Shown here: positions 1 to 10,794 of the stretch, piece by piece
How the letters are laid out: each line of letters opens with the position of its first letter
How positions within the stretch are numbered: the stretch's first letter is position 1
DNA from: Symsagittifera roscoffensis
Lineage: Eukaryota; Xenacoelomorpha; Acoela; Convolutidae
Direction of reading: 5' to 3'
Assembly (NCBI RefSeq): GCF_963678635.1
Contig: NC_087063.1
Coordinates: 69,044,727 to 69,108,726, forward strand
Length of the DNA: 64,000 bases
Notes under the pieces: model-generated
Databases searched by the model: none
What the model was told of the DNA's origin: nothing
The model's input: only the letters and a program-made list of their open reading frames with translations
Made by a program: the position numbers and the translations under genes

Positions 1-59
1 TGTTCGCTTCAAAATATATGGTGAATGTGCCAAAAAAACTGAAAAAAAAGTTGATTTAT

Positions 60-445
60 TTTTTTAAAAACACTCCACACGCTATTTGAAAAACAAAGTA
101 AAAATTTTCGCATGAAGCAAGGTTTCAATTAGGCCAAAAAAACGTACTCGATTTTAATTGGCAACTGTTTTGAAGACGGATTAAATATCTGTTTACGCAA
201 TAATAGCGCGTTATCTATTGCAAGTTAATTGGACCAAACTGGCAATCTTTAAACCCCCTTACTTCACGGAAAATCACATGTGATTTTTGAGCGTGAGCTC
301 GAGAACACAACACTGTTGGAATGATATGAGAACCTTCCGTGATAAACTGCTAATTAAAAAGTCGAAAGTTGTCCGGATAAACAAACAAACCGAGCTCAAA
401 TATTCAGTCATTTTCTTCAAAAGTCGGAACAATCAATTCATCTTA
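60..445 (+). repeat. Interspersed repeat R1, left-edge partial copy
   Basis: This stretch aligns by eye with 56445-56850 (+) and, inverted, with 3766-4310. Shared landmarks in order are a block reading 'gacggattaaat', a 'ggcaatctttaaac' block, and a tail with 'aaaaagtcg..ttgtccg' then 'gagc.caaatattc'. The fuller copies are about 560 bp, so this one probably lacks part of its left end. I see no open frame or terminal inverted repeats, so the class is unknown (non-autonomous element or old LTR). Confidence 0.6.
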
Positions 446-825
446 GCTATATTTTGGGTTGCTCAATTTTTCTGATCAGCTCCTTATAACAGCATCACTG
501 TCGTCATCAGAATTCAAACTTACTATCCAGTTTTAAATAATATTGATAATTAGAAGGAGTTGAGATGCTGGGATGTCTTTTAATGTCTTCCAGCATTAAA
601 CTCAATAGTAGAACGAGTGAGTAGAGTAATATCAACAATTCTTTCTATTGAAAACTTTTTTTTTGAATATTTTCATTTTTTAACTTCGTGATTCATTAAA
701 GAATACTTTTGAAATATCTTCAGGCTAATTGGTGTTTGAGTTTTCACGTTTCGGTTTAATTTTCCAGTTGGACAACTATTCGGCCAATAAGTTGAGCCTA
801 AATTTTATTTACTTCCAGTGTTTGT
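446..825. other. No recognisable feature
   Basis: AT-rich sequence without a coding-like frame or a repeat I could match elsewhere in the window. Confidence 0.5.
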
Positions 826-1106
826 TTATTTGCCAGAAGGCTCAGCACCCCCGATCCGTGAACATTTTTGATGGTAGAGCGGAAAGCATGTTGTCTGGTC
901 CAGGTGCAACGAGTCACATATTTCGGCCCACAGGTCTTGAAGGCAGAAATCTTCGGCCTCGCAACACAAACCCAGCATCATTTCAGCGACGTTTTCTCGA
1001 GTTCGCAAGTCGGTCAAGGACATGTCGAGGTCATCTAGTCCTTCCGGCATCACGAAGTCGGAATCCACGAATGATTGCTTCTCGGGCTCAAACGACTCGT
1101 CAAACA
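826..1106 (-). CDS. Candidate internal exon, unidentified acidic protein
   Basis: On the minus strand an open frame starts directly after a good acceptor, a T-run followed by CCAG at 1107-1110, and runs about 280 nt in sequence much richer in G and C than its surroundings. The peptide is acidic, with clusters such as EGLDDLDMS and LCCEAEDFCLQDLW, and has several Cys. It matches no family I recognise. A possible but weak donor (GG|GTGCTG) lies near 848. Otherwise the frame stops at 826. It may be one exon of a gene whose other exons lie to the left of the window, or a fragment of an old transposon. Base composition is the main argument. Confidence 0.35.
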
Positions 1107-1109
1107 CTG

Positions 1110-1692
1110 GAAAAAAATCGGTTGGTTTAAAATTTGCAGTCGTAAATGCTCTGTTAGTTGTTTCTCTTAAGTAGAACATTTGCGAATTTTCCCCGATTTT
1201 GGCTGATCATCCTTGATTAAGAAACTGCTCATTAAAAAACTGATAGGAATTGATTTCTTATCACTTTAAATCCGCAATTATACTTTCCTAGCTTATTTCC
1301 CTAAAAATACACTTTTACAAAAAATTATTTTTTGCATGAGTTATGAAAGAAGTACAATAACAATTAGTTATTTATGATATTTTCAAAAAAAGTACCAATC
1401 AATTTTTCAACCGTCGCCTTCAGAACACATGGTAGCAAAAAGTAAAATACAATGATTTAAGAGACAAAAATTAAAATGAATGGTACAGAAACAAAAGTCG
1501 GTCCCTGTGGAACTAACACAGAACGTTCCGACTTCAAAAAACGCTTAAAAAAATTCGAACAAAAATCGTCTTTTTTTCAGAAATCGTGTTTTTTCAATTT
1601 TTTCAAGTTTTTTGCCAATATCACAACATCTGGAAAAAACTGTCTCTTGTGCCCTAGAACGATAATTCGACGAATGTTTCAACCCTTCAGAT
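1110..1692. other. No recognisable feature
   Basis: AT-rich sequence with poly-A and poly-T runs. The frame opening at 1476 runs into the MITE that follows and is not coding-like. Confidence 0.5.
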
Positions 1693-1920
1693 TAAAGGCG
1701 GATCTTGGATTTTTTCGGGATCTAGGATTCTTCGGTAGTGTGGGGGATGGGGGGGTATGGATTTTGAAAAAACAAGCCAAAAAAGGCTTAACAGGCCAAA
1801 ATTGTCAACTCAAAATAGCACAAAGGGGAGAGGGACCCTGTGGGTCGGCAGGGGGTCGAATCCCTGAGAAGAAAAAGCGTCCAACCCCCCAAACCCCCCC
1901 CCCCCCTAAATCCGCCCGTG
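1693..1920 (+). mobile_element. hAT-like MITE, copy 1 (degenerate)
   Basis: A 228-bp element. The right end carries the terminal sequence CCTAAATCCGCCCgTG and the left end a decayed inverted copy, ..AGGCGGATCTTGG. The flanking 8-mers are CTTCAGAT (1685-1692) and CTTTAGAT (1921-1928), which differ at one base and fit an 8-bp target duplication. The interior shares the 'gggtcggcagggggtcgaatccc' block with the intact copy at 32672. hAT transposons duplicate 8 bp and often have CAGGGGCGG-type ends. It encodes no transposase. Confidence 0.75.
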
Positions 1921-2440
1921 CTTTAGATTAATATGATAATTGAAAAAACCAGCTGATCTCTATCGTTTCATAAATCTATTAGGAAAAAAAAATTATCATC
2001 TATTACGAAAAGTCTTTGTTTTTCTTAATTAAATTATGAAAAACGACAAGGGCAGAACCTTGCATTACCCGAAAACAAAACAAACAGTTTGTGATAAAAA
2101 ATGATTAAAATGTTCGAAAAAAAAAACATTTCTTATTCATATTACCCCCCAGATGCTATATGATATATTTTGCGTCTGGTAACGTATTAATAAGACCATA
2201 TTTTAATTTGGACAGATTTAAGCAACCGCATACCCTTTATTAGGGCAACACATATCGATATGTTTCCGATTTTGCTCAGCTCATCAATTGATTTTTTATT
2301 TTCGTTTTTATAATAGAATCTTCTGCATCTTTATGAGGTACCTACACGACTGCTTACTTAATACTTGCTATAAAAATAGGCTTAGAAAAAATTACGAGAT
2401 GAACTGATTGTAATTAATCAGTGAAAAAGAAGCAACTTGC
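1921..2440. other. AT-rich spacer with a repeat fragment
   Basis: 2145-2225 matches 31375-31455 in inverted orientation. Both contain 'tttgcgtctggtaa.gtattaat' and 'caatttggac.gatttaag'-type blocks. If the gene at 2441-2684 (-) is real, its downstream intron and later exons must lie here or further left, but I could not identify them. Confidence 0.45.
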
Positions 2441-2684
2441 CTGAACCGATGAAGTTTGTGTTTGGTCGTTTCATGACGTCAGTTTTACCCATGTGAAATC
2501 TTGCTAGAAGTCGCTGTGGTGTGCGAACGTTGCTGAATCTGCCTCCGTGGGACCAAACCCCGTAGTCCCTCTTTTCAAACCCACCCCAACCCGACTTGTG
2601 ACTCTTGCTAATGAAACCCTCCGAAATTAGGGAAAGAGATAATATCGTAACACATAGGAAAGCAAAATGCGAAATAGACGCCAT
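2441..2684 (-). CDS. Candidate secreted peptide precursor, first exon
   Basis: The reading frame starts at 2684 with a textbook signal peptide: residues 1-23 have a short N-region, a hydrophobic core (FAFLCVTILSLSLI) and SEG before the probable cleavage site. The mature part is small, basic and rich in Gly and aromatic residues, with dibasic KR pairs at residues 38-39 and 72-73, as in prohormone-convertase substrates. At codon 81 the sequence reads CAG|GCAAGT, an ideal GC-AG donor. If it is unspliced, the frame stops at 2418 after 88 residues. The locus is GC-richer than its surroundings. It could be a neuropeptide or other secreted-peptide precursor, but I recognise no family and cannot see a second exon. 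Confidence 0.4.
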
Positions 2685-2965
2685 TTTTAATTTTGAACTT
2701 GAACTTTGATTTTGATTTTATCGCACTTGTGGGCAAGAATAAAAGGGTTCCGTTAATGACGACTCTTTGGCCCCGAGAACATTTAGAATTGGTAATTTTG
2801 CATGACGTGCATGTGAAAGAAATCTGTTGTCAAAATGGTCAACCCCCTAGGCGACTGGCAGTGAATCTTAAAATGAGCTACTTGTTCGAGGCGAAAAAAG
2901 GCAGAGGAAATCGATCGATTTTAAAAAGTAAATTGCGCCCGCTAAGTAAAGTACCCGCGGATTAA
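2685..2965. promoter_or_regulatory. GC-richer upstream region with TGACG motifs
   Basis: Directly upstream of the minus-strand peptide candidate the sequence is GC-richer than background. It holds CRE-like cores: TGACGAC near 2757 and a CATGACGTGCATG block near 2803. A further TGACGTCA lies inside the candidate exon near 2473. A 90-codon plus-strand frame (2693-2965) also spans it but looks like no known protein. A promoter role is inference from position and motifs only. Confidence 0.2.
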
Positions 2966-3765
2966 TTTTGTACAATTAGCATAAAATTATCCGGAGTTTT
3001 GTTTCGCTCCCGGCAATTCAATCCCGCTGACTGAAGGCTTGTGACAGGACGACGAAAAATGATATTTTTCATAAATCATACCTGTAAATCAATTCATCAG
3101 GCCACCTTATACTCTCGTTTCTTACATTTAATCAAACGGAACCAAAATTGGTTTCTGGTAAAATCTAATAATATTTGATTGCCTTTTTACCAGTCAAGTT
3201 GGCTTCACTATCCTTTTGCTTTAATTACTAATCCTGGGTATTTCAACCCAGGTCGCAATTACGTATGATAGTAGCTGACCGCGAAATTTGGAACCAATTA
3301 AATGAACAAAAGTCTGCCCAAAATAGAATTCATTTCATATTCTTGAAGTGTAGTTTTTCAGTGGGAAAATCAATACTTTCTTAGACATCTGTACAGTCAA
3401 ATTGAAATGATAAGACAACTGACGGAGAAACTGAAGTTTAATTTACCTTTTTTGGACTGAAGTTCAAAAGCTTCTAAGAGATCAAAAGCTGAAGGTGAAC
3501 AACTAAGGACCACAGAAAACAAAAACGACGATTTAATTCTGAATTGTTTAAAAATCACTTTTTAAATCTGAAAGAATCAAGACCTCTAAAAAATACTTTG
3601 GTAATATGAAAACTCTAAAATATAGCAATTTACTTTCAATGCAATTTTGGTTGCAAGGCTATTTTCTTGCAAGATGTGAAAACCAATTGGATCAGTTTTT
3701 TCTAATATGGATGGGGGACAAACAGAAAAGACATGGTTTTATATCGGCATATCAAAGAGATAGCA
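2966..3765. other. Spacer with one short hairpin
   Basis: No coding-like frame. A short perfect hairpin (CCTGGGT..ACCCAGG) lies near 3232-3253. Confidence 0.45.
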
Positions 3766-4310
3766 TCATTGTTGCAACTTTTGACGAAAGTAACGGCATA
3801 TTTGTGCTCGGGGACGTTTTTTCTTTAGACAAATTTCGACTTTTAACCAGAAGTTTTTAATGGAACTTTTTAATATCATCCGGAAATATTAGTGCCCTGA
3901 GCTTAAAATAAAATATATATTTCAGTTGTGATTTTTTTTGTTAAGTTATGGGAGTTAAAGTTTGACATTCGGGCCAATTTTAGATAAATAATGCGCGATA
4001 TAATTAGAGCTTTTAACGCGTAAGCGGATATTTATTTCATTTTTGAAATCGTTCCAAATTGAATCGTAGCAGGCTATTTGGTTACTTAAAAATCTTTTAT
4101 ACACAAAATATATCAGTTTGTACTTCATATAATGGGTGGAGTTTCGTTAAAAAAAACATCTAAAAATTTGTTAAATTTCTTTTTTTATCTAAAAATTTTA
4201 TCAATTTTTTTTTGAAAGCAGACCTTGCTCCATAGAGCTTAAAAGGCATTCGGAACATTCAAGGCTTTGCTCTGATACGAGTAGTGTTGATTCTTTTCTG
4301 TTTTGATTGG
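3766..4310 (-). repeat. Interspersed repeat R1, full-length inverted copy
   Basis: Inverted relative to the copy at 56290-56850. Diagnostic blocks run in reverse order: 'gcatatttgtgctcggg' near 3797, 'ttaacgcgtaagcggat' near 4013, and the 'cggaacattcaaggctttg..ctgatacgag' block near 4250. It has no convincing open frame. Confidence 0.6.
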
Positions 4311-6329
4311 TTTTATAACTAATTCTCAAACAGATTTTGAGATGAATTGAAGATTTTAAACAAATACTTTAAGCAAATACTTTAAAGTTCCACTGAAAGA
4401 CTTTTTGTGGTGTTCGACGAAACAGAAAAAAATCTCCAAAACTTTAGCAAGCATTTCAAGATGGTTTGACTGGATCAAGTCAGAACATTAATTGTATATT
4501 GATTCTGAGCTTTCTTTATTTTCTAATCATTCCAAAACCCTTTTTTTACCACGCACAATTTAGTAAAAAATCAATGTTTTGGTACATTTTTAATTACCTT
4601 ATTCGACATCAGAAACCAGCCAATCTAACGTTAATAGTATGTGCCGAAGTGATTAAATTGCTGTAGAATTACTATTTCTGAAACAACTAGTTTCCTACTG
4701 GCCTCAAAAAATATAGAGAACTAAAATATACGGGCAAAATCTAAACCATGTACAACTGCTTTATTTAGTACGACCAATTAGCTTGTTTTTGTTCAATTTG
4801 GACCGATTTTCTAGCGCGAGATAATTCCCTACGCACAAAAATTCACGGTACACCTTCAGCATCTTAACTATACTACAGTGCTGATTAAATTTGTTCGCAG
4901 AAAAGTTGAAATTTTTTTTTTTCGCAAATTCGGTTGAATATCAACAAAAAAAGGCTAGGGACATAACTTGCTGAGAATATTAGCAGAATTTAAACGGTGC
5001 AGTTTGTTTTGTAAAGTTCAGGCTAAAAAATTTACACCAAAAACGAACAGTTTCAGAAGCACTTAGTCAATTAAAACTATCATCAAACCTAAGAAGTCAG
5101 TTACTATCAAATTTAAAGTCTTCATAAACTTGCTAAACCTCTAAGCAAGTTTTCTTTTCATAATTTAAATCGACACTCTATCCGTAGCGTGCAAAAACTA
5201 GTCTTAAACTGGAGTACGGTTAATTTGGCAACTTTCAAACCTCGAGAATTTTACAACAGTTTTTCGAGATCCTTTCAAAATTGAGTTCAGCAAATTGGCA
5301 TGTTCAATGACGTATAACTTTTTCGACCCCTGCGCCACACTACCCAAACGGTCCTCTTTGATATTTTTTAAGGGCGTCCATTTTCGCCGATGACTCCAAA
5401 TTTTTTGTTACGAGGGGATGCGCAGCGAGTTGGCATGTTCGTTATGAAGATGCTACCTCCCAGAAATTACCCGAATAGCCCTTTTGACCTGTTTTTTTCC
5501 TCAAAGTTTGCCTGCACTTCAAAAATTTTTAACTAAACAAGGTCGTTATGAAGCTTAGAAAATCAATATGATTGACATATATAAAGGCTGATAAAAATGT
5601 TCCACAAATTTTGAAAACTCGGCCGTTTTGTTTTAAACTCGTTTTTGCTTTTCCCAATTTCTAAGAATATTTAGAAGAAGTTATGACAGGGATGTTTTTA
5701 ATTCAGGACCATTTCCAAAAGAAAATTGGGAGGAGACTGTGAATCCAACATGATATCTTCGTACTAACAAACATGATCGTACTAACATATCGCTATCAAA
5801 AATGGACCACAAATAAAATGCTCAATTAAAACTGAAAATGTTATTTTTGATGCTGAAAGCGTTAAACAAACCCCGCTAACATTAAAGCACCGAATTGAAA
5901 ACAAGCTAATTAGTTTAAGCTGGTTTTTTTTAAACACTTGAAATTTCCTATTAAGGGTCCGAACGTTATAGTTAAGCAAAATTTTTTCGATTAAAACCTA
6001 TAACCGACCATTACAAAGGCTTTCGGGTCAACCAGGGTTTTTTTTGGATAATATACAATAATTCTTTTTGCTGAGTTTGTAACCCAAAGTAAAAACGATC
6101 TCACTCTTAAGCAAAAAAAGTTGAAAAAAATTAGAGGGACCCTTTTGTCACCACTTAATGCAACTCTTTCGGAGTTTTAATAATATTAATGCTACTAGCT
6201 TTTTTTGATTGTCAAGCATTTATTTTGAACCTATCAGAATCCATAACAAATCCTTTAAAGTTTTTTCTACACACTGGTTGTACTGAATTTTCTTCGAGGA
6301 TAGTGTGAGGTTGATCTGCTCGAAAATCT
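4311..6329. other. Long AT-rich spacer, nothing recognised
   Basis: About 2 kb with only short frames in all six readings and no repeat that I can match to another part of the window. A somewhat GC-richer patch at 5320-5480 has no usable frame. Confidence 0.45.
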
Positions 6330-7385
6330 GCTCCAACCTTGTATCAAAGGAAAAATTGTTGCTTTTTTGAGAACCATGTATACGGAAACTTACCGCCAAG
6401 TCATAGTTCACAGTACACTGTCACGAAAATTTTCGGTGATTTGCGGAGAAAGACAAGAGTCGATCTTATCTCCTTTCTTTTCAATTTAGTAATCGATGGG
6501 GTCATGCTCTCCACCCTTAAAGAGAGCAGACATGAAATTGCACTTGACGATACGGATGTAGCAGCAGAAGAAACCGGCAGCTGAAACCATTTGTAATCAA
6601 AATAGATAAAACAACGTTCTGTTCAATAGACGAAACTTTAAATTTACCAGCTATGGGTCAACCCTTGGTCCGAATAGACATCTTTACCTTTCTAGACAGC
6701 AACATCTAATTGGACGGAATCATTTTTTATGAACTCATACTGAGAACTGGCAAGGCCAATGGTAGCTTAAGAGGCTCAACAAGGTGTAGAAGTCTCGCTA
6801 CTTACCCCTGAGAATCAAAGTTTGCCACACTTATAGTAGAAGTACTCTGAGAACTGACAAGGCCAATGGTAGCTTAAGAGGCTCAACAAGGTGTAGAAGT
6901 CTCGCTACTTAGCCCTGAGAATCAAAGCTTGCAACACTTATAGTAGAAGTACTCTTCTCTATGGCTTCGAATCTTGGCCTCAAAAGTTTCAGATGTGTAC
7001 AAAGTCTTCGAAATCTCTATATTTTAACTATAAAGCCGCGAGAAACCGAAATGTGACATCATATGCGGTAAGATTAATGTTAAAGCTCAAAATTAGTATT
7101 CGTGTTGAAGCTCAAAAAATTTTTCTTCAAATATACAAAGACCCAAAGGGTTGGGCCATGCTTTGCGAATGATTTAAGGTATAATTACCAATGCTGCTCT
7201 CGAATATGTGAAAGCAGAATCGTGGAAACGACCACCAGGCGTTGTTCGTACCACGTGGGGCAAATTCGTTAAAAACGATCTGAAATGCAACAAAAAGACG
7301 CAAAGGATATCCGTCAAGAGATGAGATGAGGGACGTGTTGTAATCTAAAAAGAGAGCGCGATGGACCGCAAACATTTTGGCGAGG
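6330..7385 (+). pseudogene. Dead LINE reverse transcriptase fragment
   Basis: Several frames together show the order of landmarks of a LINE RT. The fragment FLFNLVIDGVM (about 6476-6510) matches the conserved palm segment before the active site. Next comes a block with FxxLxSNI..DGI matching the 'YLGS.I..DG' motif (about 6690-6725), then LLYGFESW (about 6952-6980), then a tail reading ESWKRPPG..RTTWGKFVKNDL (about 7219-7275) like the 'WKRP.GR.R.TW' C-terminus. Stops, frameshifts and a 107-bp internal duplication break it. The endonuclease end is missing. It is related to RTE/CR1-like elements, but the exact clade is not certain. Confidence 0.75.
6741..6954 (+). repeat. 107-bp tandem duplication inside the dead LINE
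   Basis: Two adjacent units, 6741-6847 and 6848-6954, both begin TGAGAACTG(G/A)CAAGGCC and end TAGTAGAAGTACTC, with only a few mismatches. 107 is not a multiple of 3, so the event broke the RT frame or came after it died. Confidence 0.85.
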
Positions 7386-7719
7386 TTTTGTTTGGGATTT
7401 TCAGAAGGCGTGCAATGGACAGTGATGTTTGCAAACGCCCTACAAGTAACAAATAATTAAGTGGGGTTGATCTCAGTTGTGTTACTTGTAACACCTTTTT
7501 AGGTAACTGAATATTTCCCTATAAATTAATTATTCCGCACGGCTGATTTTGCCGGCTTCGCCGGATTTCTCTGTGGATTAGTCAAAACCTCCTCGCTTGA
7601 TTATCTTCATTCCGTACCTGAATCAATCGATGGAACCGTACAAGGGTTGAGTATTCTCATAACCATGGGTCTAGCATCTCAATCAAGTTTCTATGACCAA
7701 ATTCTTACAAAGCTCCCGC

Positions 7720-7902
7720 CCTAATTCAAGGTACTGTAGTATGGTCAACAAAACGAAGTGCATTTCTGGCGTCTGCTCGAGCATGAACTCCCTTCTCATT
7801 AGCTCGAAGTTCTCTGGCCAACTTGGTGATTTGTCTAACTTTCCCACAAATGTAGACGTTTTCCAGTGAGTCTATTCGAAGCTCTGTAATAATTGTTGAC
7901 AT
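7720..7902 (-). pseudogene. Short coding-like fragment, unidentified
   Basis: A 58-residue minus-strand frame starts at 7902 in moderately GC-rich sequence. It is rich in Arg, Glu and Leu (for example KVRQITKLARELR) and ends at a stop near 7727, after which GC-richer sequence continues to about 7540 in broken frames. It resembles the helical part of a small nucleic-acid-binding or gag-like protein, but I cannot name it. It is probably an old transposon remnant. Confidence 0.2.
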
Positions 7903-8116
7903 TTTGTTTTTGTTGGACCATTACAAAGGCCATGTTTTCATGTTTTCTACCTTTCAGTTTTTTCGTATAAAAACATTTTTACCATCAAAAAAATTTAGCT
8001 TGTATTTTATTTGGAGTAATTCGTAGGCTTTTTAAAGCCTTCTGTATATGATCACTAAAAATGCTGGTCTAGCTGACTGCACATTTGGAAACCCGGACCG
8101 ACTGCCCATGGGCTTT

Positions 8117-8387
8117 AATCGATTATAGTGGATCTTCGAGACAAAAATAATTCATTAAAATTCATTACAGATGTACAAACCAGACATCGAAATGATCATA
8201 GTGCCATTATAACCAATTAAAACCCATGCTTATACGATGTATTTTTGGTTTTACAGTTTCCGCACCAAAATTTCATGGATGAAAGTCGATTATAATGGAT
8301 TTTTGTCGACTAAAAATTTGTCTATATCATCGATTATCGTGGCAAATTTGGACAAAGTAATGAATTTTTAATCCACTATAATCGATT
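8117..8387 (+). repeat. Inverted-repeat element (possible MITE)
   Basis: The first 17 bases, AATCGATTATAGTGGAT, are repeated as an exact inverted copy at 8371-8387. A related internal copy, 'gtcgattataatggat', occurs near 8283. The 271-bp length and paired ends suit a small non-autonomous DNA element. No clear target duplication was found. Confidence 0.5.
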
Positions 8388-8434
8388 TTCGTTTCAAAAA
8401 AAATCCATAATAAATAATCCAATATAAACAAAGA

Positions 8435-8650
8435 CTGCAAACCCTCCCTCCCCCCCCCCCCCACCCCCCACCGCTACGCCCCTGCTACACCTCCATGCTT
8501 CGCCCCCTTCCGCCTTCATTCTTATGCCCACCAACCACGTCCCCCACTACCCCTTCCACACGATACCTGCCATGCCCCCACGTCTCCTTTTTCTAAAACT
8601 AGCCCCACCCGTGTTTGCTCCAACCCCCACTAAATACCTTCACAGAACAA
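8435..8650. repeat. C-rich, G-poor low-complexity tract
   Basis: A poly-C/CCA run passes into about 200 bp that is C/T/A-rich and nearly free of G on the plus strand. A similar tract occurs at 61680-61860. The frame that opens here is Pro/His-rich only because of composition, so I do not call a gene. Confidence 0.6.
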
Positions 8651-8855
8651 CCCCAAACCAAATGTATTATTTTTCGTTCGTTAATTTTTTTGAAAATAAG
8701 TTGAAAATAATCGATTATCAATCAGTTGAAAATTGATTTTTTTGCTTCGAAAGATTTTAACAATATAATCCATTTCTAAGCAATTGTAATCAATTATTTT
8801 TCAAAATTTAGAGAGACAGACTATAAAAATGTATTGATTTTTATCCAGGAAACTT

Positions 8856-9000
8856 CAGGGCGGGTTTGCATCTGTATAACGCATATGCTAGCAAAAACAG
8901 CAAAGCATTTGCTAGCAAATCGATTATCGCTAAAATTTCAGCGCGGATTTGCATCTGTATAACACATTGGCTAGCAAAAACACTGAAAAAAATCCATTGC
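8856..9000 (+). repeat. 83-bp tandem duplication, degenerate
   Basis: Two copies start at 8856 and 8939, each reading CAG.GCGG.TTTGCATCTG followed by TATAAC.CAT and GCTAGCAAAAACA. From here to about 9260 short words such as GCGATTTA, GCGCAA and TTTGCG recur irregularly. Confidence 0.6.
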
Positions 9001-9489
9001 CAGAGCTTTGCGCGATTTATGTTTTAACTTCGCACAAATTAATTTGCCAATTTCCCGCGATTTAAGTTGCGTTTGTTCGCAATTTATGCTGTGATTTAGC
9101 GCAAATTATGTTAAAATTTGGCATAAAATGGTTTGCGTTTCTGCGCCACTCATTTTACAGCTTTGAGCAACTCATCGATCGTCATTGCGCGATCAGTTTG
9201 AGCTATGTGGCTACTTTGCTCGACTTTGTGCGACTTTGCGCGATTGTTGCCCTGGCGCAAGCGATGATTCTCAGTCGCGCAAGAGCCACCTCCACTATCC
9301 CTTTCGGTCGCGACATCAGTCGCGGACCACGGCCAGGTTTGTTTATTTTTTCTAGTGAGCGAAAAAGCCAGTACCACTCTGATGCAATTCAATTGGTTTT
9401 CTCTTTCACCAATGACGCCTTCAAATGTTCTTGAAATGCTTCTCAATGGGTGAAGGTTTTTAGTTTTCCGGATTGATCTGAGGTAAAGT

Positions 9490-9572
9490 GACTCCCTGAT
9501 CACACCTGTTTCACATTGGATCATCAAGAAAACTAAGCAGGTTCAACTTAGTTACTGATTTCCGGTATGTAG
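9490..9572 (+). repeat. 5S rRNA-like fragment or 5S-derived SINE head
   Basis: Read from CCTGATCACACCTG through GGATCATCAAG to AACTAAGCAGG, then GTTACTGATTT, this follows the order and spacing of eukaryotic 5S rRNA around its internal promoter (CTGA.CACACC..ATCTCGTC.GATC..GAAGCTAAGCAGG..GTTAGTACTTGGAT). Identity is partial, so it is at best a 5S pseudogene or the head of a SINE3-type element. I judged this from memory of the 5S consensus. Confidence 0.4.
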
Positions 9573-9659
9573 CCAACAGAGGCTCTGTAAAAGCTTAATT
9601 GACCGCATTTCTATGCATTTAAGTCACAAATTCACCAAGGCCTCTGCTGACTCTTTGTT

Positions 9660-10113
9660 GTCCCATCTTAATGTGTTCTCATAATCTGGAGATTTTGGCA
9701 ATTCAAAAACCATGCGCACTCTTCTTGGCGTAGATATTTCGTTTATTTGATTTCTTTTAATGACATGTGACCATAAATTTTGAAAAGGTCGTCTGAGATT
9801 TGTAGACTTGGCGTAAATTTTTTTTTATAATTTTCTGACCATTGATCCAGTTTCTAATGTTGCTGCAGGTGTGTTAGGAGTGGCTTCTCGCATCGGTTTC
9901 TCCCTCAAGTTCTTCACTAGATTGTGAGCCTGAGCATTTCATCCGTCTAGTATTGGTTTTGTTTCGAAGTGAATTGCCTTCGTAAGAAGTGTATTAAGAT
10001 CTACTGCGTACTCGTATGAGGCCGTTTTCCATGCTGATATGAAAGATTTTGCGGGTGCCAGGCTTTCCGAAGAACACATACCCATTAGTTTGATGCGTTT
10101 CCTTAGCTTGAAG
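9660..10113 (-). pseudogene. Decayed transposon-like coding remnant, left of the MITE
   Basis: On the minus strand, from 10113 downward, a frame rich in Lys, Ala and Ser (fragments CSSESLAPAKSFISAWKTA and VDLNTLLTKAIHFETKP) runs with occasional stops to about 9660. It continues on the other side of the MITE (10549-10600, fragment ISKISSTWDLVFFKLRKR) once the MITE and one target duplication are set aside. It resembles a capsid-like or accessory protein of a retroelement, but I cannot name the family. Confidence 0.3.
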
Positions 10114-10548
10114 CAGTAGCGGATTTAGGGGGTGGGGGGGGGGGGGTTGGGGTGTTCAGACGCTTTCTACCTTCAGGAATTCGACCCCCTGCTGACCCAA
10201 AGGCCCCTACTTTGTACTATTTTGAGATATCCGTTTTTGATTGACTGACCTTAAAATTTTTCTAAAGGCGCCTTTGGCGCCAATCTACACTAATTTTGAG
10301 AGAGGAGCGCGCGCCAAAAAAAACGCAATTTTTTGGTAGAAATTTTCCAAAAAATGCCTAAACACGCCTTTTTTTTCAAAAGTTTGCCCGCGACGCAGAA
10401 AATTTGGTAAGTTACCGTCTTTATAGTGATTCGGGAGAGCTCAGAAAAATCAATTTCGTCGACCTAAAAAAAAGGGGCTACAAAACTTTCAAAAATTTTT
10501 TGAAAATCCGCCCCCCCCCCCCTCGAGAAATTCCTAGATCCGCGCCTG
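10114..10548 (+). mobile_element. hAT-like MITE, copy 2 (435 bp)
   Basis: The terminal inverted repeats are CAGtaGCGGATTTAGG on the left and CCTAGATCCGCGCCTG on the right, flanked by perfect 8-bp direct repeats GCTTGAAG at 10106-10113 and 10549-10556. The interior has long G and C runs near both ends, and a block 'ggcgcctttggcgccaa' plus 'gtcgacctaaaa' shared with 32130-32420 and 62205-62410. It has no transposase and is longer than the 267-bp version at 32672. It is inserted in a minus-strand coding remnant. Confidence 0.85.
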
Positions 10549-10794
10549 GCTTGAAGAATACTAGGTCCCAGGTTGAAGAGATCTTTGAGATGTAATTATT
10601 TCGAAGACTTAACATGCCGCTCAAAATTGTTTTTTTCTCATTCAATTATTTGCTTTTGCTGAAAAATACACGTAGAAATTTTCTTCATCAGAAATTTTCT
10701 TCATTTTCTTTAACTTGTCCCCCTCCCCCTAATTGACCTACCGTAGAATGCCCTCCTCTGTAATGTATTTATTCTGAAAATTGATCAGTATAAA

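Noticed and set aside
729-1130. 133-codon plus-strand frame
   Set aside because: It is antisense to the better minus-strand exon candidate, which has the splice acceptor and acidic composition.
9150-9527. 125-codon minus-strand frame and its overlapping plus-strand partner
   Set aside because: They lie in a region of reiterated GCGATT/GCGCAA words next to the 5S-like fragment; no domain visible.
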